Shown here piece by piece: positions 25,695 through 38,484 of a stretch of 64,000 bases of DNA. The DNA is from Eonycteris spelaea (Eukaryota > Chordata > Mammalia > Chiroptera > Pteropodidae): assembly GCA_003508835.1 (NCBI GenBank), contig PUFA01000014.1, positions 2,486,501 to 2,550,500 on the forward strand, written 5' to 3'. The notes under the pieces were generated by a model. That model did not search any database and was not told where the DNA came from. It saw nothing but the letters and a program-made list of their open reading frames with translations. The translations under genes were made by a program, and so were the position numbers. Each line of letters opens with the position of its first letter. Position 1 is the first letter of the stretch.

Positions 25695-25775
25695 AGGTGG
25701 ATCACCCCTCCCAGTTTACGGAGGCGAAGGGTCTTGCCCAGGGTCAGGAAGGGGATTAGGCGCAGGACTGATGCG
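25695..25775 (-). repeat. MIR fragment
   Basis: 'cagtttacggaggcgaaggg' and 'cttgcccagggtcaggaagg' match part of the antisense MIR core. Confidence 0.5.
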
Positions 25776-25921
25776 GGGGCCTAATCTCTATATTGGTTTT
25801 ATCGTTAGTATTTCCAACAACTTTTTGAAAGTTTCACAAGCCAAGATTTACACTCTAATATTTGCATTTCCCAGCAGTGTAGTGACACCCCAAAACCTTT
25901 TGAGTTCTTGATAAGAATAGA

Positions 25922-25975
25922 CGGGGGGGGTGCAAGTTCGTCGTGTGTGTGTGGTGTGTGTGTTGGGGGTGCATG
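25922..25975. repeat. G-run and GT-rich simple sequence
   Basis: A run of eight G (25923-25930) is followed by 'tgtgtgtgtggtgtgtgtgt'. Short interrupted dinucleotide repeat. Confidence 0.7.
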
Positions 25976-26214
25976 AGTGTTTGATGAGGACTGTTACAGA
26001 CTGAGCTGCTCCAGGGACTTTGCACCAAAGGCAGGTCGTTCTCAGTCCCCCAGTTTGATGAAGTAGCACGTGTGGACCTGAGCTCATTGAATGACCAGTG
26101 CAGGCCTGCATTCTGCCTCATCGCGACACATTTGCAGGTTCAGACACGGTCACAGAGGTGGCAGGAGAAGAGCTGTTCTGGGGTCGCCTGAAAAGAAAGT
26201 TACCCTGGCAGCAC

Positions 26215-26300
26215 AATTAATCCATTTAATGGTTATTTATGGAGAGCCTGCTGAGTGCTAAGCACGGTTCTTGGTGACCAAGACAGAAAAAACTTGCCTG
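26215..26300 (-). repeat. L2/MIR-like 3'-end fragment
   Basis: 'ttaatggttatttatggaga' followed by 'gcctgctgagtgctaagcac' resembles the antisense end shared by L2 and MIR. Confidence 0.45.
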
Positions 26301-28503
26301 TCCACGTGGACACCAAGATGTTAAAGGTTGGCGTTGTGCACGTGTGTGTGCATGTGCCTTCAGTTAAATGTCAGGCAAAGCAGCAGTCAGTTGCACAAAA
26401 AGAAATCCTCATTTAACACATTACGCCACGACAACACTGCACGTGGGCTCGGCGGCGGCTCCGTTTTGCATGCCTGTCGTCTGACATGTTGGGAGGACTG
26501 CAAGAAGGTATGAGATGGTGTTAGTGGTAGAGAGTCGGAATAAATGTCTCACTGTTTCAAAGCTTCGGAATTAGCTTCAAGAAAGAATATCTTGGGCTGT
26601 TTTGGAAAAGCGTGTCTGTGACCATCTGTTTCTATTTACATGTGCAAATGAGACTCTTTTTTGTGTTGTGTAACTAAGTGCTGAAGTGAAGCTACAGGCC
26701 AGTGGCATCTACATGGCCCCCAGTCTCAGATGAATGAGAGCAGCCTCATGGTTTCATTGATTCGTTTTATAGGATGTGATGTTACATATCTGAACAATTT
26801 GTGTTCTAGTAAGATTCCTTGTGATGCATTTCGTACAGAGGAATTGTGTTTTTAAAAACTATCAACCAGTAAATGCAACACATCATGACTCCCTGCGCTG
26901 TTTGTCTTGTGCGTCCTTAGTTCTCGTCCTCTTCTCCTGGAGCACCGGTGCCCCGCTGACAACCTGTCACTTTCTTCAGGACGTGACTGTTTACCTATGG
27001 CAGGAAATGTTTCCCTGTCAGAGCTTGTGGCCGAGTTCTTTGCTGTAAAGGCACTTTGTGCTGAAAGCGCTGTGCAGATGGGAGAGATTCCTGTGACTGC
27101 CACTCCTGCTACCACTGCCGATAACTACCGTTTGTACCTTGACCTTCCCGTACGTTACGCTGACACACACATGACATTTCTTCTTATCTATTTTGAGAAA
27201 TCCAAGCCAGGGAAATGCAGTGGAATTTTTAGTTAAAAATTACTTTTTGCCATTACCAAATATTTGTTTTTGTGTTTGGAATAGGATCATAGCTCCTTGT
27301 TCACGGATTTACTAAGCGAGTCATTCATGGATTTTGTTGAGACTTCCACACAGGGTTCTTAGTTTCCTCTGGAAAATTAATTCGTTAAGTCACATATATA
27401 TGCATACAGTCGTAATCCGTCCTTGGGAAGATCGCTGAAGTACAAAGCGTCTTAGAGACAGAATTATATACATCTGGAACCTCAGGGGAGGAGTGACTTA
27501 CCGAGGACCATAGTGCGGGTAGGTGACGAGGCCTGGGTGGCGCCCTTTCTCCTGCCACTCGGGGCTGACGTAAGCCCCCGGGGTCCTGGGCCGCGCGGTC
27601 CGAGCTCACAGAACCTGCAGAGCTGCTGTCTCCTGCGGGCTGGCGTGGCCTCCTGCGTTTCTCGAGGAATAGTAAATAATGGTACGTTTGCTCTTTTGAG
27701 GAGTAGTGAGTACCGTGCATATTATCTTCAAAGCAGATAGCTTCTGGTCGGAGAAACGGAATATCTCTATTTTTATGTGTTAGATTTATGTTTGTTTCTC
27801 TTGCCTACTCTTCACCCTTCAAACTAAACAAACGGCTCCATTAAGTGCAGAATCTGTCTTAGGACTCGGCACTGGGGGTTGTCCAGCGACCACAGCCTGT
27901 CCGTCTGTAGGCTGGCGACGTGTCCTGTGGGAGGGGTGCTTCCGCAGGCCGCCGTGTCACTGGCGGGGCAGGGATGAGGACCAGGGCCAGGGTCTGACTG
28001 TCCGGGCGGCGATGTGGGCGGGAGGTCAGCCTTGTCCTCTCAGTTGTGGTGGCCCAGGGAACCCGTTCCCTTGCTCTCTGTCTTGTTTTATTAGCTGGGA
28101 TTTTGAAACTTCTTTTCTTTGGATGGAGAACAGACAAAGTAAAACCAAATGGTCTGAGGCCCTTCCTTGGGGAGAAATGCTCACATCCCCCAAATGCTGA
28201 AAATAAACAGCCCTCAGAAGCCAGGGAAGTTCTGAGCCGCCTCAGCCAAGAGCCGGCCTTGCCTCGTGCTGAGCGTCCGGCCCTTGTCGCTGTCCCTCAG
28301 TGACAGGGACCCTGCCCTGCCTTTGCCCCTCTCCACCCACTTCCAGCCGCACCCCTACTGCTCTGTCTGGCCCAATGACCTGCTCTTCCTGCCAGGCTGT
28401 CCGGGTTCTCTGGCCTGGCAGAAGTCACTCCTCTGAAATGTCACCTTTTCTTTCTGGGCTCCCACTGGCCTGGCCTCTGCAGTGTTTCTGTTCAGTGCCA
28501 CAG

Positions 28504-28535
28504 CCTCGCCTCACCTCACCTCACCTCACCTCACC
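28504..28535. repeat. (CCTCA)n simple repeat
   Basis: Consecutive 'cctca' pentamers, about six copies with the first one altered to cctcg. Confidence 0.9.
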
Positions 28536-30279
28536 GTCTTTCACTCTTCCTGGGTACGTGGGTGCGATCTGGGGGTGCTGCTCAGTGGGAGAAGAAGGCA
28601 CGAGGCCGTGTGTCTACATCTCATCGCTGGTCCCCGCTGTGCCCCAGGCTGGTGCCCAGGCCTCTGCTCCACGGCCGGCCGACCTGTCTGATCTGGCCCC
28701 GTTCGTGGACTCCTGGCTTCTGGTGCAGTGGAGTCCAGCCTTCTGTGTGCGTTTTGGCGAAGCTGTCTTTCCGTAGGCGTATAAACCGGCCCTGCCGTGT
28801 TTGGGGCGCTGATGCTGAACTTCACACCTCTTCTCGGCTGTCTTGTCCAGGGCCCCGAATGGGTTCACGTGGTCCTTTGAGGTAAACAGCAGTGTGGAAC
28901 CCTAGCTCTCAGATGCACGAGGAGCGGTGGGCACACATGTCAGCCTGTCCGCTGCTCCCGTGCCCTGCAGCTTCCCGTGGTCTGGGAGGGCTGGTGTGGG
29001 TGCCCTGTAGGGGCCCCGAGGACTTCGCATGGTACGTGCACCGGGGGACCAGAGTGGAGACCTCTGAAGCAGCAGCTGCCCGGGTCCCCAGGCAGGCTGG
29101 TCTCTGTCCCTGTCAGTCAGCAGTCACTTTACTTAATTGCTTCGCCACGCCATCTGTTGGGGTGGTGGGAGGGGGAGTCCTCACACCAGCAGATACTTTC
29201 CACCTGCCAGAGCTGTGCTCATTCCGATCATGCAGTCTTCACACCAGGGACGTGGGAACCAAGGCCCAGGTCTGAGTCCCGAAGCCTGTGGTCACCGCTG
29301 GCCTAGCGGCTGCATAACCTGCCTGGGTCGTGAGGAAGCAGGCGGGTGCAGAGCGTGTTACTGGGGACGTGAACGAAATCTGGGTGGTTCCCACAGCTCC
29401 TCAGGCCCTCCCCCAGTATAGTGCAAAAAAAAAGAATTCTAACAATGACCGATGTGGGGGTAGGGAGTGTGGGGGAGGCAGAGGCACCGTGCCCACCATG
29501 TGGCAAAGCCGATGGGCGTCAGGGGTCCGGGCACGGCCCCGCGCTCGCGTTCTTGCCCCCCGTTGTCCAGTAAACTCTCTCCGCTGCGTCAGGCTTGGCT
29601 TTGTGCATGGCGGGAAGATCTGGGGCCTCCACATGCCTGGCGGCTCCCGCCCCTCTCCCTCCTGCGCTCTGCGTTTCCCTCCCCGGTGCCTCCTGTCCCG
29701 GTGCAGGGCAGTGACACCTGGCCTCGGGGACCGATGCAGGCGCTGAGACGTAAGTGGCCAGACTGGAGAAAGCGGCCATCACTCTTCCCCTAGAAAGGCC
29801 CAGGAAGAGATTGTGTAGCCTGGATACCTGCGGACGGTGGCAATCCCAGCACCATCCTTCATCCACCCTCGGTTCCCCAGGCCTCTGGGAAGATTCCAGA
29901 ACTGTTGGCCGGTGATAAGGCGTGGTCTGGGCGGGTCTGCCCACACTCCTGGGGAAGGTCAGATGTCAGCACGAGGAGGGTGGCGGGAGCCAGGACAGCC
30001 CCATGCTCTGCACAGACGGCCCGAGCGGCTTCCTGGGTGGGTGGGAGTGGACAGCACCCCTGGGATGGCGGGGGAGCTCTGGTTTAGTGGAAAGGGCTTG
30101 GAGGAAGTGGAGGTGTTGGGGGTCAAGGGGAGCAAGACGATTATTTTCCTCCAACATGAGAGGAGGCGGCAGCGGGAGTCGGGTGGGTGCTCCTGTGCTG
30201 CCCCTGGCCCTGAGTGGGGCTGTCAGTCAGCAGGGTTCTGGAAGCTTCTCTTGATTTGCCTAGCCTTTCATTCGTTCAA

Positions 30280-30450
30280 AGCCAAGTGAATAGCTCTGGG
30301 ACAAGTCACTTAACCTCTTTGAGTCAGTTTCTTCCAGTACTTTAAATTAGGGAAACTGATGGTGATTTCACAAGGTATTGTAAATATTATGGAAGGTAAT
30401 GGGTGTTGAAGTGCTTTGTGGAATGTGAATTGCTGTGTGACGCTTGGGAC
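30280..30450 (+). repeat. MIR SINE
   Basis: A good sense copy: 'gggacaagtcacttaacctc', 'tttgagtcagtttcttccag', 'gggaaactgatggtgatttc', then 'gaagtgctttgtggaatgtg'. Confidence 0.8.
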
Positions 30451-30849
30451 CTTGGGACCATAGATGCCTTTTTAGACTCCGCATCTAGCTGTCTTTGGAA
30501 CCGAGGTACTTCTCACAGATGCTCAGGAGCGTATCTGAGTCACACGGTAGTTGTTCGGTCCCTGGGAACAGTTCAGAGTCTGGAAATCAAGCGGACCCAC
30601 CCCGTACTTTACCTGTGTGGCTGTTCGCTGGGCTGGGTGGGTGGGCAGAGCATGGACCTCGCTGGACCAACACTCGCGTAGGAGGCGAGTCTTCCTTGAG
30701 GGCTCGTTTCATAATGGGCTCCCTACTCCCGGAGTCCCAGGGTTGGGGGAGCTGGGGCAGGTGGCCCCCAGGCACCCATCATCCCCCTTGCACCTTAGAA
30801 CTGGGGTTCCACACTCTGGTCCACTTAACCCCAAACGTTAAAGTGCAGA

Positions 30850-30960
30850 GGGGTGAGTGACTGACCTCCACTGAGCTGGCCCAGAACACCCAGCTCTGCC
30901 ACTTGCCGTATGGCCCTGCCTTTGCCCAAGTCACCCCTTTGGGGATTCAGAGAAGCATAT
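30850..30960 (+). repeat. MIR fragment
   Basis: 'cagctctgccacttgccgta' and 'ctttgcccaagtcacccctt' match the sense MIR core. Confidence 0.65.
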
Positions 30961-31199
30961 CAGGAAAAGTCTGGAGAATTTAAATTTTGATGGGGGAAAT
31001 AAAACAACGTATTAGTGGGAATGAAAGGCTGACGTGAGCTATGGAGGTGGTTTTTTTCATAAGAGTTTTTTCTCATCACCACCCATTATTAGATCTGAAA
31101 ATATTTATCCCGTTGATTGGACAGTACTGGGCGACAGTGTTTCTGAACAGATCCTCACGATCCAGGCCCTCTGAGAACCAGAGGACCCCTGATGGCTCC

Positions 31200-31345
31200 T
31201 GGTCGCTGTAGGCACTCAGGCCCTGTGTGTGATCTCATCACCCCTAGTTTGTGGATGAAGAAACCGAAGTCAGTGAGGTGAAGTAATTTTTGAGGCCATG
31301 CTGCTAGTTAGTGGAGCCTGGCTTAAACGCTGCTGTCATTCAAAA
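31200..31345 (-). repeat. MIR SINE
   Basis: Antisense: 'tgatctcatcacccctagtt', 'gtggatgaagaaaccgaagt', 'gaggtgaagtaatttttgag' and 'ctagttagtggagcctggct'. Confidence 0.7.
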
Positions 31346-33740
31346 ACTGGTGATTTTTAACTGCTGTGCTGTTTTCCAGAAGGATCAGCCCTGGAGGACC
31401 AGAACTAAGGTCACATTCTACCAGGCTGGTTTTGGTGTCTTCCCCTAGGTGACATTGCAGGGTTAGAGATGTGGGTGTCAGGAGGGAGGCTGGATGGAAT
31501 AATGGTGCTCCGCGTTTTCGGTGTGTGTCCTGCTCAAAGTCTCCTGTCACAATTACAAGATGTACTTTTTGAAAGAACGCATGGAACACCAGTACGGCAG
31601 CCAGTCAGCAGCAGAAAGGCCCCATGGAGGGCCAAGTGGGGTGGTAGAGCCGGTGTGCGAAGCGGGTGAGGCGCGGGGACAGACTGCAGGATGGGTGTGC
31701 GTGACGGAGTCTCCAGGCAGCACCCTGCTTAGCACGCCTGTCAGCCTGCACGGCTCGGAGAGAACATGTCCTGTCCCCTGTTTATGTTACTGAAGTGGAG
31801 TTCATGAGGCCTGATCCTTGTTTCCTGGGGAAATCAGCCTGGCTTGTGAGTCCATTGTCTTCTGGGACTGAGACAGATGTGGAAGGCTGACCTCACTCCC
31901 GACTGAAGGTCGCCTTCCCAGCCTCTGCCGCTGCTTCTGTGCCCCCGGCCCCCGAGCCGGGTCCTGCGCGGTGGCCTCACTACTCCTCCCACTTGCCCCG
32001 GTGAAGCGTGAGCGCCTCCTGCTACAGTGTCCCGTTTTGTTTGTGGTTATTCTCCCGGCGTAGCCCATTTCCGGCCTTGCATCTGAGCTCCTGAGTCCGA
32101 GGGGGCAGAGCTAGAGTGAGGCATGTTGGAGGCGTCGGGGGACCCCTGGCCAGGCCCCCCTCCTGCCCCCCGCATCTCCTCCTGGAACAGGGCATGGAGG
32201 CCGTGGACACCGCGGGTGCCTTTCTTTGCTGCTGGTGTGTTGCAGCTGCCTTGCCAAAGTCCACCTTCCCCTTCTCACCTCCCCACGTTTCCCGGAAGCT
32301 TTTTACCCCCCAAGTAAAAATCAGGATTGAAGCATTTTCACAGAGCCAGAGTCCACTGTCGTCTTTTCCATTTCTCTGAAACAATGATCTAGGAAAGGGC
32401 TGTTTTTACGGCTGCCATCGCGGGTGACTGGGCTCGCGGGAGACCAGGCAGGTTCCGAACTGCACGGGCCTCAAGGTTGTCCCCTGATAACGTGGCCTTC
32501 ACACCTAGGCTGTTCCTTCTCCACTTAACGTTTTCATGTGGTGTGACACGGTCCACTCAGCCATAACGGCTCCAGAACGTAATCACATGAATGCGCCGTC
32601 GTTGGTGTGGTTTTTCTCCTAGATCAGGCATTTGTGTCTCTTTCTGGAGTTGCCCATTTTTCTCAGCAATCTATACAGCCGTAAACATAGACAAGATCAT
32701 CTAAGTTTACCTATTGAAAAAAACTTTGTGGTGTCGTATTGCACGTATACTCTTGCAGCGTGCTCCTTTTCCTTGCCATTTTTTGCGAGTCGGTGTTCTG
32801 GGTGGGTGAGGTTTGTCCCCTTTGCCGTGTAGCCTCTATATCATGTCACCCGCTTCACCGTCGACCGGCATGTGCTTGGTGCAGTGTCCGGCTGTCCTGA
32901 ATGCCGTGGGCATCGGGCCCAGATGTGTCTCTGTGTCACGAGTACCTGTGGTTTCATTGGATGGTGCCACAGTATGTCCTCCTCGTGTGCCCCGAGGCAC
33001 ACGTTTCACACAGCCGTGACTTGCTTGGCTCTTTGTGATCTTAATTCTTGCTGACACCTGCTATTCTCTGGGCCTCTTCTCCCTTCCAGAAGTCGGCAGA
33101 CCCATGATTGCGCTGGCCTGACACCAAGCCCGCAGGCCACGGTGCGTTTCTGAGCTTCCCAGAAGGCTCTGGGAGCGTTTGACACTGTTGCTGATATTAC
33201 TTCAGGAGTAAAGTCCTGATGGCAAAGCTGCCATCTAAATGTTTGGCTCTCTCTTGGCGAAGCTATCCCTGGGGCACAGGTCTGGGCGTTGTTTTATCTT
33301 TTTATTTAGTCTGCTGTCTTTCAGTACTGTCATGTCTTCACAGGTTGGCCTTTTGTAAGGGAGATGGGATGGGGCAGGAGAGTGGAATGTGGCTCCCAGG
33401 AGGCCTGTGTTCTGCCATTGGAGGAGGAGGCGTGTGTTCTGCCATTCGCTTCTCCCGGGGCAGCAGCTTTGAGTTCCAAGAACGAAGCCAGCCCCGTCCC
33501 ACCGTCGCTGGCTCGAATGGTGTCCTCGGGGTGCGGGGGGCTGAACTGGCATTGTGCCAGCTTGGGGCAGGGGCTGGCCACCAGGCCTGGGAGACCGTGT
33601 GTCTCGTCTGGGCCAGGGGTCTGGACGCTGTGTGCGGCTGGACAGTGAATAGTTGAGGCTTTTCAGACCTGACGAAAAAGTGAAGATATGTAAGAGAAAA
33701 ATAAATTTCCACAAAAATTTATTTTGTTAATGAAATTCAA

Positions 33741-33763
33741 AATAATAATAATAATAATAATAA

Positions 33764-33802
<39 letters not shown>

Positions 33803-33817
33803 CAGTAGCAGTAGTAG
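33741..33817. repeat. compound trinucleotide microsatellite (AAT)n(AGT)n
   Basis: About eight aat units (33741-33763) pass directly into about 17 agt/tag units, with two agc interruptions near 33801-33810. Pure runs of this length are typically polymorphic. Confidence 0.95.
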
Positions 33818-34344
33818 AGGAGTATAATTTTCTTGGCAATGTGTTCGAATGAAAGGCGTGGAATTCTTTCTGGGGATTACATTCTCTTAATGGGGTTCAG
33901 AATTAGTGCTCCCCACCAGCCCGTTCTCACATCATTAGGAGACAGTCGTCTGTACAGACCCTCAGCTCATGGTCACACAGAAACACCCCAAGGGCTGCGT
34001 TTGGCCTGCGGACCCCCTCCCTGCGCCAGGCTCATCTCCTCAGATAGGCTATGGATCCCCCACCCCCACCACCCTGTCCAGCACCGGGACAAAGGTGCCC
34101 GCACGTCAGCATGGGGGTCCCACAGGGCACAGGGCTCTGGGTGCACAGACTAGCCCTCTAAAGGGAGACAGGTGCATCACATGGTGACATTTGTGCTAAG
34201 CCCATGGAGGGAAGTGGGGGAGGACCCCCTCGACAATTCCAGGCACGCAGAGGGGCTGCGGGGGCAGCAGAAGCGAAAGGGGTGGCACGTTTAGAAACAG
34301 TCGAGTCAGTACATTGCTTGTGGCTGGAGCTCTTGAGAAAGGTG

Positions 34345-34440
34345 ACAAGACAACTGAATTTTTTCATTTTATTCAATTTTAATTAATTTTTTTAAAATGT
34401 TAACGTGTGGCTGGCGGCCACCCTCTTGGACAGCACGGGC
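34345..34440 (+). mobile_element. hAT-type non-autonomous DNA transposon fragment
   Basis: 'ttattcaattttaattaatt', then 'aacgtgtggctggcggccac' and 'cctcttggacagcac' match the 3' end of a common MER-type repeat that ends in a 'ggctac-atattggacagc' motif. Confidence 0.6.
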
Positions 34441-35754
34441 CTGAAACAGAAGCAGCGAATAGTCCTGTGGTCTCTTCGGACGGGAGGGCCAGCCTTTCCC
34501 ACGCCACACGGGGCCAGGGGGCGGCAGTCACGTCCCCGGAGTGGCAGCCCCGGCTGGGACAGGCGGGAGACTGGGGAGCCACTGGCGGGAGTGAATGGGA
34601 ACCGCAGCTGTTGATGTCACAGTTTGGGGATCGAAAGCAACGCTTTCAAAGTGGTTGAAAACAGTTGTTTATTTTCCTCTGACGTATCTGAGACACCTCC
34701 CTACAGCCTTATTTACGTAATAAATTTACTCTGTGAAACTTGTTTTGTAAACTAAGGTCAGCTTGAGTCTAGTGCCTCAGAATTCACAGAGTTTGGCTGG
34801 AGTTAAGCTCTTGGGCGGTTCTTACTTAGGTCTGTCTTGGCCGTTAGGTTTTGGCCTGTGTTTGAGGTTTTCACACACAAATTCTGGCCAAAGCTGCAGC
34901 CTTCTTTCCTTCTCGTAAGCTCTGGTAGATTTGGAGGGAGGATGGTGTGGCTGAGTGCCTAGGCTGGCTACAAATCTCGCTCTGATTGGTAGACACCTTT
35001 GGTTTCTTGAGACTATCAAGTTTTGTTTTGTTTTATTTGCTGTTTTAAGATTCCAGAGCTGTTTTTCTATATAATTGACAGAAGACTTTTTCTAGCACTC
35101 AGCTTAATCATTCTAACTTCTCCTGGAGACGTTTAATCTTAATTGTAAATACGCGCCATAATGAAGGGTGTGTTTTTGAGTGGGGCGGTAATTGCTTTTC
35201 TCTCTTGCAATTTTAATTAAAAATCACCTGTACCGCCTGCCTCACCTTGATTTCCAAGCTCTTCTTCCCAGACCGCGGCAAAGCAGCAGTTACTGTCCCT
35301 CTGCGTGTTTGTATTCAGGAAGAGGATGCCACTCCACGGCTGCTGTTTCATGACTTCTGCAGTCAATGGCCTGGGAGGGGCATGTCCCGCAGTACAGTGC
35401 GGGAGGGAATCTGTCAGTTCCACGGGTCACAAAACGACCTCCATGCCATTTTCCCCAGCGTGACTGAACCCGACTCAGGGGACACGAGGTCGCTCTGGTG
35501 TCTGGGGACTGCTGGAGACAGGAGCGCTCAAGTCCAGATGTGTACACATGCCGCTGAGACACCTTGGGTGGCTGCCCATTGTCCCCGGCTCGGCGGGGAC
35601 ACTGGCCTGGATGCGAGTCCCTGCCTTTCTAGGCTCGTCGTCATTTACCGAGCTGCCCTTTGAGTCCTGTTCCGCCTGCTGGGCACCGAGGACACGGTGC
35701 TGAGCGAGTCCCCCCATCCCCCTTGGTGAGAGCATTGGAACAGGCAGAAAGAAG

Positions 35755-35895
35755 CCGCAAAGTTAATTTTGTTAACATTTTATTTAACCTAATATGTCCA
35801 GAATGTCACTGTTTTAGCATGTGGCACCAGCTATATCCCATGCTCCATGGACGTGTGGCTGGTAGGTACCATGCTGGACAGCGCTGGTCTCTGAG
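35755..35895 (+). mobile_element. hAT-type non-autonomous DNA transposon fragment
   Basis: 'ttatttaacctaatatgtcc', 'gaatgtcactgttttagcat', then 'acgtgtggctggtaggtacc' and 'atgctggacagcgctgg'. Same broad family as 34345-34440, with a longer body. Confidence 0.6.
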
Positions 35896-35959
35896 CAGAG
35901 CGACAAGGAGGAAGGCTGGTCAGTGCAGCGGTCAGGCCTGGACTTCGGCTTTGGGTGCA

Positions 35960-36100
35960 TTTAGGGACTTCTTGTGCTAGATTGTAAACCCCAGGGGGGC
36001 ATGGGCATTGCCCCACGCTGACCGTTCCATCTCTGGTGCCTAGCTTAATACTTCATACTGGGCACTCAGTATGTTTTACCAGACGGACTGTTGAGTAACA
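35960..36100 (+). repeat. L2 3'-end fragment
   Basis: 'tagattgtaaaccccagggg', 'ggtgcctagcttaatacttc' and 'atactgggcactcagtatgt' follow the L2 end order. Confidence 0.7.
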
Positions 36101-37449
36101 GGGCACCACTGGAACAGCCAGGGAGAGAATAACCCATCCGATAGGGCTTCTGGGGAGGAGGAGCTGTCTCTCAAGCAACCTGCAAAGTCGGAGAAGAAGG
36201 TAACAGGTTGAGAGGGAAGCAGGGGAAGTAGTCTGAGGAGCAGGGGGGACAGTGGGTGGCACTTGGAGGTAAAGAGAAGGTGGGGAGCTAGAGTAGTTCA
36301 TTGTGATGGAAGCCTGGGGTGCAGGTGGAGGTGGGGAAGCCGTCAGGAGATGAGGCCGGACAGGTACTGGGGCCAGATTACAAAAAGGTTTTAAATCTGT
36401 GCTAGAGTCAAGAGGATGTTCTGAGGACGTCAGGAAGTCTAACGGGTGACCTGGAACTTCGGTCATGTGGTTCCTCCCTGCGTGCACGAAGTTTTCTCCC
36501 TCACACCTCCTGGCACAGAGCACAGGGGCTCGCTGGGGACGCTGGCCGGTGTACAGTGTTCCGTACAGCGTAAGCAGGTGCCGTCTGCCGTCTGCGGAGG
36601 CCGTAGGAGGTGGGGCGGGTTTTATTGTTTGAACAGGGTGCAAATACTGTCCTGTTAGTTCTGAACACTGGGCAGCAAGCACCACACTCCCTCCAAGTGC
36701 TAGATGAGATGGTGATTAGATCAAGGGTGTTTTCCAGTGATGGCCCCTCACCTAGGGATTGGGACCTTTCAGAACTTGGGCGAGGGCATCGAATCGGTTT
36801 CTTTGTGCGTGGGAGCTGTGCTCGCTGACACAGGGCCACTGAACCTTCAGGAGCCAGTGTTTCTGACACAGCCTTTGGTGAAACCTGTCTTGCTGGCAAA
36901 ACTCTGGAAATTGGTTCGTGTGTTGCAGGATGTTATTTACTGGGCGGCAGATTGGGGAGTAAAAGTTGATGAGACTTCGTGAGAAAGGAGAGTTCAACGG
37001 TGATTTTTATGGTTATTTGCTGTTTTCAAATCCCTTTTTATATCTCAAGGGAAGGTCAGGAATGGGTTAGAGTGATATCCTAGGAAAAGAAAATTCTCTA
37101 CATGAAATTTCAACCCCTTTTTATCCATCCTTACCTACCCTCCTGTACAATATGGCAGAACATAACGCTTTCTTAAATTACAGCTTCTCTTTGGATTGTA
37201 CTCACTCTGTCAAAGGCCTGCGACTATTTTTCTATTTAAACTCGGCGGTGGCAGTCACATTTGTTTTTAGCATCCAATGAAACAGTCACTGTTGCATTAG
37301 ATCTAGGACTTCAGTGCTGCTGTTGAATATGGAGTCAGGAGGTGACTCAGGAAAGCTGCAGGTGCAGAAGCCATCGCTCTAAGAGGGTGTGCGTGATTTC
37401 AGGTGCGAGGCCTTTGTGATTTTCTCATGATCAGAATTCGTGATGAATA

Positions 37450-37600
37450 ACAACTCCTGTTACCAAGTGTCTGCCTAATATCAGATACTGGGCCAGGCGC
37501 GTCCCCTGAAGTTTTCCGTTTACTGTTTACAGTAACCCTGTGAGTGCTGTCTCCTTCCCATCACAACAACTGAAAGTGACACCCATTGACCTTCTATGGG
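37450..37600 (-). repeat. MIR SINE fragment
   Basis: 'caagtgtctgcctaatatca', 'gatactgggccaggcgcg' and 'acagtaaccctgtgagtgct' are antisense MIR blocks. Confidence 0.65.
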
Positions 37601-37794
37601 GTTTAACTGGGTTAAAGGGAAATTTCAGCCCCTTATCTTTTGTGAGAGCAGAGCTGTAATTAAGTTTCCAAGTTTGTCAAGTCAGTGAACAAACACTGTT
37701 TGAGCACGTAACTGTGAGCTAGGCATCGAAAGTGCTGTAGCCCACTGCTGCGTCATGGTTGGTCTATAAATATCTGTCGAATATTAAGTCCATA

Positions 37795-37910
37795 AGTGTC
37801 TGTTCAGTCATTCAGCCTTGCAAAGTAGATATTGTTACTCCCGTCTTCTGGAAGGGAAATCTGAGGCTTGGCAAGGTTGAGGAATGTGCCTTCCAAACCA
37901 AACAAACAAG
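37795..37910 (-). repeat. MIR SINE fragment
   Basis: 'gtagatattgttactcccgt', 'gggaaatctgaggcttggca' and 'aggttgaggaatgtgcc' are antisense MIR blocks. Confidence 0.65.
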
Positions 37911-38412
37911 TCCATATTTGTGTCTCCCAGTTCTGAGTGGGTTTGCTTCCTACTGGCCCTGCCGCCTCTGGCCAGCCTGGTTTGGGGCTGGAAGGTGGCC
38001 GTGGGTGGGGGGAGGTGCTGTGGCTGTCCACCTCACCCCCCACCCAGTCTCCCCTCCAGCCCGCCGTCCTTGCCCTGTCACCAAAGGGGCACAGACACAA
38101 AGGCTGCGCTTCCCAGAGCCTTGCTGAAAGGACCGAGACATGTTAGAAGCAGAGCTGGTCTGAGTGGCTTCACTGCCGAGGGCCAGCGTCCAGCAGGTGG
38201 TGTGGACAGAGGCCAGGCCGTCACGTGCTGCAGGTGGATGAGGCACTTGAGGGCTGTTGCTTCAGTGACTGCTCGGTCTTCACGCCACCTGGAGGACCTG
38301 TGTGTGCAAGCAGCCCGGAGGGCCTGTGGAGTGGCTGTCACGTGGTCGCCGTCCAATAGCTGTGACCTGAGCTGAATCACGCGTTTTAATTGGTACATTC
38401 TCTATCTTTCAG

Positions 38413-38484
38413 GCCTTGGACGTGGACCGGATGGTTCTGTACAAAATGAAGAAATCCGTGAAAGCAATCAACATCTCGGGCTGG
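38413..38484 (+). CDS. ASAP2: ASAP2 exon, BAR domain (about residues 43-66), apparent 1-nt deletion
   Basis: This exon encodes ALDVDRMVLYKMKKSVKAIN followed by ISGW. Human ASAP2, from memory, continues this peptide with SSGLAHVENEE. The protein is an ARF GTPase-activating protein; its N-terminal BAR domain dimerises and binds curved membrane, and this helix-forming stretch belongs to it. The acceptor is 'ctatctttcag' ending at 38412 and the donor is GTGAGT from 38485. The exon starts in phase 0. It is 72 nt, but 73 nt would be needed to leave one base for the next exon, which starts with the last two bases of an alanine codon. The missing base falls near the serine-glycine codons at 38476-38480, where TC then GGG CTG G would restore the expected residues. 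It may be a sequencing error, an assembly error or a real allele. Identification as ASAP2 rather than ASAP1 is firm. Confidence 0.93.

Larger units (their letters stand above)
1..38412 (+). other. ASAP2: ASAP2 early intron, 3' part
   Basis: This stretch lies upstream of the first recognised ASAP2 exon and is inferred to be the 3' part of a long early intron. No exon for the ASAP2 N-terminus was found, so the first coding exon should lie before the window. It ends with a pyrimidine-rich tract and AG at 38411-38412. Recognised repeats are listed separately. Between them, notably 2900-5100, 5800-7100, 7260-10380, 12080-12840, 13680-14490, 17630-20500, 22270-24680, 26300-30270, 31350-33730 and 36110-37440, I see only unassigned intronic sequence with degenerate repeat traces and no convincing gene. 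Confidence 0.75.

Noticed and set aside
36053..36685. 210-codon open frame on the minus strand
   Set aside because: Low-complexity, proline- and serine-rich translation of G/A-rich intron; overlaps the end of an L2 fragment; no recognisable domain or splice context.
1..38412. First coding exon of ASAP2 within the window
   Set aside because: No sequence encoding the ASAP2 N-terminus (beginning MPDQISVSEF) was found in any frame read, so it should lie upstream.
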